Origin: Microcaldota archaeon
GTDB lineage: Archaea; Micrarchaeota; Micrarchaeia; Anstonellales; Bilamarchaeaceae
Reading direction: 5' to 3'
Assembly: GCA_018813505.1 (NCBI GenBank)
Contig: JAHJBM010000024.1
Coordinates: 1 to 48,573 of the forward strand
Length of the DNA: 48,573 bases
The translations under genes and the position numbers were made by a program. Shown here piece after piece: positions 44,361-48,573 of this stretch. Numbering within the stretch: the first letter of the stretch is position 1; each line of letters starts with the position of its first letter. Below the pieces are notes generated by a model, which worked only from the letters and a program-made list of their open reading frames with translations, ran no database searches and had not been told where the DNA came from.

Positions 44361-45095
44361 ATGACATTGAATCAAAAGAGGATGTACTCAGATCTTTCAT
44401 GGACTTGGCCTATAATAAGCCCTCCAGAGCATTACGTAAAAGAGACAAATATATTCAGTAATATCATCCAAGAACTATGTGAAGCAAAACGCCTTCTCCA
44501 CATCGGTTGTGGTGGGGGACACAATGACTTTACTTTTAAAAAATACTTTAAGGTAACTGGCGTAGACATAAGCAAAAATATGCTTGTACTTGCGAAAAAA
44601 CTTAATCCAGAAGTAAACTATCAAACCGGCGATATGAGAACGGTAAGACTTGAAAAACAATTTGATGCTGTTGCAATTTTAGATTCGATAAACTACATGA
44701 CAACTGAACTTGATCTTAGAAAAGCTTTTCAGACTGCTTTTGAACATTTGAAAAAAGGCGGAGTTTTTATTACATATGTAGAAGAAAGGAAAGAATATTT
44801 TGAGAATAGAACGAGAGTATCAGACCACAACAAAGAGAAAACAAATATTACTTTCATTGAAAATATGTATGATCCAGATCCTCATGATAACAGCTATGAA
44901 AATACGTTTGTTTATATTATAAGAAGAAATGGCAAACTTAGCGTTGAAACAGATTTACATATAAGCGGGTTGTTTGGATTAGATACCTGGAAAAAACTTT
45001 TGAATGAAACTGGATTTGAGATTAAGGAGATTAAATTTAAGCCAGACAGTCCTAACTATCTAGAATGTCCTCTGCTTATTTGCACTAAAATATAG
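44361..45095 (+). CDS. Class I SAM-dependent methyltransferase
   Basis: About 244 residues. Motif I is LLHIGCGGGHNDFTFKKYF, followed by VTGVDISKNMLVLAKKL, FDAVAILDSINYMTT (motif IV) and HLKKGGVFITYVEER. Small-molecule or protein substrate unknown; LNPEVNYQTGDMRTV fits the family. ATTTAAATAG (44331-44340), 26 bases before the ATG, and no ribosome-binding site: leaderless. An upstream in-frame ATG at 44343 is disfavoured by this spacing. Confidence 0.87.
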   Translation: MTLNQKRMYSDLSWTWPIISPPEHYVKETNIFSNIIQELCEAKRLLHIGCGGGHNDFTFKKYFKVTGVDISKNMLVLAKKLNPEVNYQTGDMRTVRLEKQFDAVAILDSINYMTTELDLRKAFQTAFEHLKKGGVFITYVEERKEYFENRTRVSDHNKEKTNITFIENMYDPDPHDNSYENTFVYIIRRNGKLSVETDLHISGLFGLDTWKKLLNETGFEIKEIKFKPDSPNYLECPLLICTKI

Positions 45096-45195
45096 TTTAA
45101 AGTGTTTAAGCAATCATCAAACAAAACCCGAAACCCAAGACTGAAAACCAACTTAAGAACGAGAGTTAGTCCTCAGACTATAAAAAGAATAAACA

Positions 45196-45361
45196 TGCAG
45201 GGGAAGTGATTCGAACACTTGCACGGACTAACCGACTAGGCCCTCAACCTAGCACATCTAGTCAAGCTTTGAACTTGTTCTACCTCAAGCCTTTTCCTGA
45301 AGGTTTTGGCATGAGAATTATAGAAGTCAAAAGCTTCTTGACCAGGCTCTGTCACCCCTGC
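45196..45361 (-). tRNA. tRNA-Leu(GAG) with ~80-base intron in the D-loop
   Basis: Minus strand. 5' acceptor GCAGGGG (45355-45361) pairs with CCCCTGC (45197-45203); discriminator A at 45196; CCA not encoded. T-arm AAGTG-TTCGAAT-CACTT; long variable arm CGG..CCG; anticodon stem CTAGG/CCTAG with loop TTGAGGG, anticodon GAG at 45243-45245. The D-stem halves ACA and TGT are separated by ~95 bases. Removing 45258-45337 gives an 86-base tRNA with D-loop GAGCCTGGTCAAA, the usual Leu form. GGTC/GACT and AAGCTTT/AAAGCTT helices with AAG and AGA bulges form a relaxed BHB splice motif. Confidence 0.88.
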
Positions 45362-45422
45362 TTTGAACATTATAACAATGAGGAAATACCTCAATGGAAG
45401 AAAAATTGTAATTGTTTTTTAT

Positions 45423-45446
45423 GTGATAAAATTAAAAAGTAAAATA
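45423..45446 (-). terminator. T-rich stretch after rpoD
   Basis: On the minus strand the bases after the rpoD stop are TTTTACTTTTTAATTTTATC, fitting a U-rich archaeal terminator before the tRNA-Leu gene on the same strand. Confidence 0.4.
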
Positions 45447-45447
45447 A

Positions 45448-46110
45448 CTATTCTTCTTTTTCTTTCGGCTCTTCGTCTTTAACTTTTTTCTTTTTTGCTT
45501 TTTTTGCAACCTTTGGTTCTTTTACTTTTTTTGGTTCCTTTGTTTTGCCAGTTAGTGCAGCCTCAAGAGTATCTAGATCATTTTCTATTACTTCACAACC
45601 TCTAACAAGAACATCCTCTGGGGACATTTGGTAGAAACTTTCAACAAAGAATTTCAGTCCATTGTCTTCCTCACCATAACTCACAAGCCCAGCCTGAAAC
45701 TTAGCGTGATCCCGGCCAATACCGGATTTGGTTCTTGCTTCAAACCGTAGGTGTTGATTAGCTGCAAGAGTAACTATTACGATCTTGTCCTTTGCAACTG
45801 AAATATCCTTGTCTGATGATTTAATATCTCCTGAATAGACTACTTTTGGCCCTTCCGCATCAAGTGAGAAAGTGATCTCTGAATTATCTGGCATTTTATC
45901 AGGAGTAATAATTGGCATTAAACCAAGTCTATGGGCGATATATTCGTCCCAAAAGGTACTATTGTTATCATAGAAGGTCACTGCATTCATTGCAAGAACA
46001 TGAACACGAGACATCGAATATCTTCGGATCATGTTTGCAAAAGAGGTATCTGAACCACTTAAAATAAATTCTATCCGGTTCCCATGCTTCTTATCAAGAA
46101 CAAGCTTCAT
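45448..46110 (-). CDS. rpoD: DNA-directed RNA polymerase subunit D
   Basis: 220 residues. The archaeal alpha-like subunit that dimerises with RpoL to nucleate polymerase assembly. Signatures: [40 protein letters not shown], and the acidic/basic assembly region. The [Fe-S] insertion domain is absent, as in many archaea. A ~40-residue Lys/Glu tail follows residue ~180. Overlaps rps11 by 4 bases (ATGA). Confidence 0.95.
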   Translation of the reverse strand: MKLVLDKKHGNRIEFILSGSDTSFANMIRRYSMSRVHVLAMNAVTFYDNNSTFWDEYIAHRLGLMPIITPDKMPDNSEITFSLDAEGPKVVYSGDIKSSDKDISVAKDKIVIVTLAANQHLRFEARTKSGIGRDHAKFQAGLVSYGEEDNGLKFFVESFYQMSPEDVLVRGCEVIENDLDTLEAALTGKTKEPKKVKEPKVAKKAKKKKVKDEEPKEKEE

Positions 46111-46634
46111 ACTCTTCTCCCCCTTCTACCTCCCTTTCTTTTCATAGAATCAGTAGGCAACGGAGTTACATCTTCTATTCTTCCAATGCGTACTCCTGTT
46201 CTGGCAATAGTTCTCACAACCGCCTGCGCACCAGGACCAGGAGTTTTAAGACCTACTCCACCAGGGGCTCGGATTTTAACATGAACATGGGTTATGCCCT
46301 TATCCTTGAGGATATTTACAACACGAAGGGCAGCTTGCATTGCAGCATATGGCCTCCCCTCTTCACGATGAGATTTAACGACCATACCACCGCTAGACCA
46401 TGCGATAGTTTCTGCACCGCTGGTATCAGTGGCAGTAATGATTGTATCATTTTTTGAAGAGAATACATGAAGCACTGCAAGTCTGTGTTTTTTTGGTTTT
46501 TTTGCAACGACCTGTTTTGCCAATTCTTCAGGAGTCAACGTTTTTTCTTCCTTTGGCTTTTCTTCAGTTTTTGGAGCCTCAACCTTCTCGTCTCCTTTGG
46601 TTTTTTCTTTTTGCTTTTCTTTAGCTTCTGTCAT
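46107..46634 (-). CDS. rps11: Ribosomal protein uS11 with charged N-terminal extension
   Basis: About 175 residues versus ~130 usual. Core is standard: [84 protein letters not shown]. The first ~45 residues are a Lys/Glu extension ([19 protein letters not shown]). Start at 46634 has GGTG upstream. In the operon between uS4 and rpoD, the usual archaeal order. Confidence 0.96.
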   Translation of the reverse strand: MTEAKEKQKEKTKGDEKVEAPKTEEKPKEEKTLTPEELAKQVVAKKPKKHRLAVLHVFSSKNDTIITATDTSGAETIAWSSGGMVVKSHREEGRPYAAMQAALRVVNILKDKGITHVHVKIRAPGGVGLKTPGPGAQAVVRTIARTGVRIGRIEDVTPLPTDSMKRKGGRRGRRV

Positions 46635-46646
46635 AATAAACACCAA

Positions 46647-47243
46647 CTATGAGACTGATGGAGTTTCCCCAGTCACTACCTCTTCCTTTTTTAGAGTTGA
46701 CTCGTCTGTAGGTTTTTGTGGTTCCGGTTCTGCCGTAGGTTCTGGTTCGGCTGACTTTACAGATATATCAATAGGTTTGTTATATGATATAGATGCTTCC
46801 TGCCCCATATCGATCATGCAACCTGGCCGCGTAACTTTCCTACCATTAATAGATATAAAGCCATGCGTTATAAGTTGCCTTGCCTGTTTTATTGTTCTTG
46901 AAAGACCTTTTCGCATAACTACAGTTTGAAGCCTCCTCTCAAGGATAGATCGAATCTCTAGTGAAAGAACATCATCAATTACAGAAGATTCCTTCAGAAC
47001 ACCGAGTTTAATCAACTTTTTAAGGATCTTTTCTGCATCCATACGCCTTTCATCCACAGTCAGTGAAAGTAAACGCCTGGCTTCTCTTCGGTATTTTTTG
47101 AGTTCGCCATTTGCACGCCATATCTCACTCATATTTTTAAGCCCGTATTCGAGCTTGAATCCTCTGTCATGTCGAATTCTTTCGACATCCCATAGCTTTT
47201 TTGGAGCTTCATACTTATTTCTAAATCTTTTAGGATCGCCCAT
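46647..47243 (-). CDS. rps4: Ribosomal protein uS4
   Basis: 198 residues. MGDPKRFRNKYEAPKKLWDVERI start and the S4 RNA-binding domain RTIKQARQLITHGFISINGRKVTRPGCMI are archaeal-type. Primary 16S rRNA-binding protein. The last ~30 residues (AEPEPTAEPEPQKPTDES) are an acidic Pro/Glu tail. Downstream of uS13. Confidence 0.96.
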   Translation of the reverse strand: MGDPKRFRNKYEAPKKLWDVERIRHDRGFKLEYGLKNMSEIWRANGELKKYRREARRLLSLTVDERRMDAEKILKKLIKLGVLKESSVIDDVLSLEIRSILERRLQTVVMRKGLSRTIKQARQLITHGFISINGRKVTRPGCMIDMGQEASISYNKPIDISVKSAEPEPTAEPEPQKPTDESTLKKEEVVTGETPSVS

Positions 47244-47252
47244 TTAACAACC

Positions 47253-47917
47253 TCACTTTTTACTTGCTTTTTCAGCAGCAGCTGGCTGCTTTACAGATGT
47301 TTTTACAGGTGCTGCTGCCCCTGCTGCAGGTACCTTTGCTCCACCCTGTGCAGCGATAATGGATTTTCTTAGAACACCAACTGCCATGCCCTTACGACCA
47401 GTATTTCTGGTTTTCTGACCACGAACTTTTTTACCGTAGTGGTGTCTGTAACCCCTCCAACTGACCATCTTCATCTCACGATCGATATCCTGTGAAACTT
47501 CGAATATAAGATCATTCATGATAACGTGTTTATCTTGACCAGTTTTGAAGTCACCACACCGATTCATAAGATATGATGGCAACTTTTGTTCATGCAATGA
47601 AAATAATAATTTATCTATATCTTCCACCTGTTTTTCATTTAGCTCACCAGTTGGGGTATTTGGTGCAATTGAAAGGTTTCGTTCTATTGCAGATGCAGCA
47701 GCAGCTGCCAGAGTATGGCTTATGCCCCTTACCCTAAGAAGTGCACGTTTTATTGGCACTTCACCAGGAATATCTTTGCCAGCTATACGAACAATACCTC
47801 GGAAGTTTTCAGTTTGCTCAGTTTGTACTTTTTTTGCCGGTAAGTTTTTTATCTTTTTAGGAACTTTTTAGTTTCAGTTTTGATTTCAGTTTTAGCTTCA
47901 GATTTTTTTGCCATCAT
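47253..47917 (-). CDS. rps13: Ribosomal protein uS13, interrupted by an apparent -1 frameshift
   Basis: The body (VPIKRALLRVRGISHTLAAAAAS ... GYRHHYGKKVRGQKTRNTGRKG) is standard uS13, with an Ala-rich tail. The frame continues upstream as FRGIVRIAGKDIPGE, the true conserved N-terminus, back to a stop at 47868-47870, with no start codon in between. The ATG at 47917 or 47914 (AGGGTG site, sharing one base with the aEF1B stop) opens another frame reading MAKKSEAKTEIKTETK and ending in the same place. One extra A in the A5 run at 47865-47869 would join them into a ~220-residue protein. Confidence 0.85.
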
Positions 47918-48174
47918 TACACCCTTGAAACAGATTCTACTTCTACTTGACTCACTTTATCTATAGCTTTTATCTTTTCTTCGATTTCATCCATCCCACC
48001 CTCAGAATCCATAAGAAGGAGTGTTACCTTCAGAACTTTTATACCAAAACCAACATCCTCTTCTGAGAAATTCTGGACTTTGGCGATCTGATTCACCCCA
48101 TCTTTAATACTATCCATGGCGGATTGATCTTCCACATAAATCTTGATTTGTGCTGCCACATTATAGTCTCCCAT
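47917..48174 (-). CDS. ef1b: Translation elongation factor 1 subunit beta (aEF1B)
   Basis: About 85 residues, the archaeal guanine-nucleotide exchange factor for aEF1A. MGDYNVAAQIKIYVEDQS, EDVGFGIKVLKVTLLLMDSEGGMDEIEEKIKAIDKVSQVEVESV matches the family in length and pattern. Start at 48174 with GGTG upstream is chosen over the longer frame beginning at 48210, which would overlap the zinc-ribbon gene. Confidence 0.93.
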   Translation of the reverse strand: MGDYNVAAQIKIYVEDQSAMDSIKDGVNQIAKVQNFSEEDVGFGIKVLKVTLLLMDSEGGMDEIEEKIKAIDKVSQVEVESVSRV

Positions 48175-48182
48175 TAATACAC

Positions 48183-48332
48183 CTAAGGACCAGTAAAACC
48201 GCACTGGCATTTGTAAGAGTTCCTATTTTCCCTGCAATAATAGCACCTTGCAATTTTCTCTGTGCAATCTGGGCATGGGAACTCCGCAAAGTTCTTAGTA
48301 TTCCTTCCACAACTTATACATCGTTTCAACAT
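48183..48332 (-). CDS. Small zinc-ribbon protein (HVO_2753-like)
   Basis: 49 residues: MLKRCISCGRNTKNFAEFPC then PDCTEKIARCYYCRENRNS and YKCQCGFTGP. Eight cysteines in four CxxC-type pairs, with the terminal CGFTGP, match the small double zinc-finger protein found directly before the EF-1beta gene in many archaea. AGGTGAG lies at the ATG. A TTTAAATTATT box near 48400-48410 on this strand is a candidate promoter for the whole zinc-ribbon - aEF1B - uS13 - uS4 - uS11 - rpoD operon. Confidence 0.88.
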   Translation of the reverse strand: MLKRCISCGRNTKNFAEFPCPDCTEKIARCYYCRENRNSYKCQCGFTGP

Positions 48333-48529
48333 CTCACCTAAGAATATGAATATCTACAGAAGCATGAATATATTTGATTGCTGCTCTAGTAGTTCGTAGA
48401 GAATAATTTAAAAGCTATAGATATTTAAATATGTTCTTTAGTATGACAAAACTTAGATATGGAGATTTATGATACATATTTGATTAAATGGTCCATCTAA
48501 TAATATGATCTATCGACGTGGTTGAAATT

Positions 48530-48573
48530 ATGGTTTTTCTGCCACCTGAAAAATATATGAAAAAATATAACAA
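48530..48573 (+). CDS. Possible start of a gene cut by the window end
   Basis: ATG at 48530 preceded by GTGGTTGAAATT, opening MVFLPPEKYMKKYN and running off the end. Too short to judge; divergent from the ribosomal operon. The 48333-48529 space otherwise shows only AT-rich promoter sequence. Confidence 0.3.
   Translation, partial: MVFLPPEKYMKKYN

Noticed and set aside
25981..45206. TGCAGGGGAAG at 25981, 29414 and 45196 as attL/attR/attB of an integrated element
   Set aside because: Only 11 bases match, the copies at 25.9 and 29.4 kb sit inside hairpin repeats, and the intervening genes do not form a plausible element. Kept only as part of the repeat-family observation.
45206..45442. Open frame of 78 codons on the plus strand
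   Set aside because: It lies across the tRNA-Leu exons and intron on the opposite strand; the composition comes from the tRNA.
1..48573. CRISPR array or cas genes
   Set aside because: No regularly spaced identical repeats and no Cas-like motifs were seen on either strand.

Overview
The window is archaeal. It carries a complete nine-gene A-type ATP synthase operon (atpHIKECFABD order), archaeal or eukaryote-type ribosomal proteins (eL15, uS4, uS11, uS13), RNA polymerase subunit D, RNase P protein Rnp3, diphthamide enzyme Dph2, an archaeal EF-1beta and a tRNA-Leu that appears to hold a BHB-type intron. Many single genes have a TTTAAA-like box 26-28 bases before the start codon and no Shine-Dalgarno (leaderless), while genes inside operons start behind GGTG or GGTGA sites. 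Small intergenic spaces, many orphan genes, charged tails on ribosomal proteins and a non-canonical tRNA intron fit a DPANN-type archaeon that keeps an ATP synthase (Micrarchaeota or Diapherotrites-like). That placement is inference, not shown by the sequence.

Layout. 1-7.4 kb: a TIM-barrel glycoside-hydrolase-like protein cut by the window edge, a lipoprotein, a YdjM/DUF457 membrane protein, a SIMPL-domain protein and two large orphans, one with an HExxH motif. 7.4-15.9 kb: the A-ATPase operon on the minus strand. 16.0-19.6 kb: eL15-rnp3, a small orphan, purC and dph2. 19.6-23.8 kb: envelope genes, namely an SGNH-like lipoprotein, membrane proteins, a GIDE-domain protein, and a lipoprotein overlapping a secreted peptidoglycan-glucosaminidase-like enzyme. 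23.8-26.4 kb: a three-gene cassette around a cytoplasmic HExxH protein, bracketed by two diverged copies of one sequence and followed by a run of perfect small hairpins. 26.4-29.2 kb: a five-gene arsenic or thiol operon (ArsR, thioredoxin-like, ArsP-like permease, ArsF-like, ArsG/CcdA-like) with a palindromic operator at its head. 29.5-35.4 kb: a degenerate HD protein and an uncharacterised enzyme group (B12-radical SAM, ThDP enzyme, DUF2000, SPASM radical SAM, GNAT). 35.4-42.9 kb: degenerate tandem repeats with a compensated stem, two convergent HEAT-repeat genes, a large metzincin-like lipoprotein and a membrane orphan. 43.0-45.1 kb: a tyrosine recombinase flanked by hairpins, and a methyltransferase. 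45.2-48.3 kb: tRNA-Leu and the operon zinc-ribbon - aEF1B - uS13 - uS4 - uS11 - rpoD on the minus strand. uS13 is split by a -1 frameshift in this sequence.

How the parts work together. The ATP synthase and the translation/transcription operon are ordinary core machinery. The rest is accessory: surface hydrolases and lipoproteins that could act on neighbouring cells or cell-wall debris, an arsenical-response operon, and several operons of unknown role. The points most worth a second look are the D-loop tRNA intron, the repeat-bracketed HExxH cassette, the families of intergenic hairpins whose stems differ in sequence but keep pairing, and the ThDP/radical SAM gene pair.
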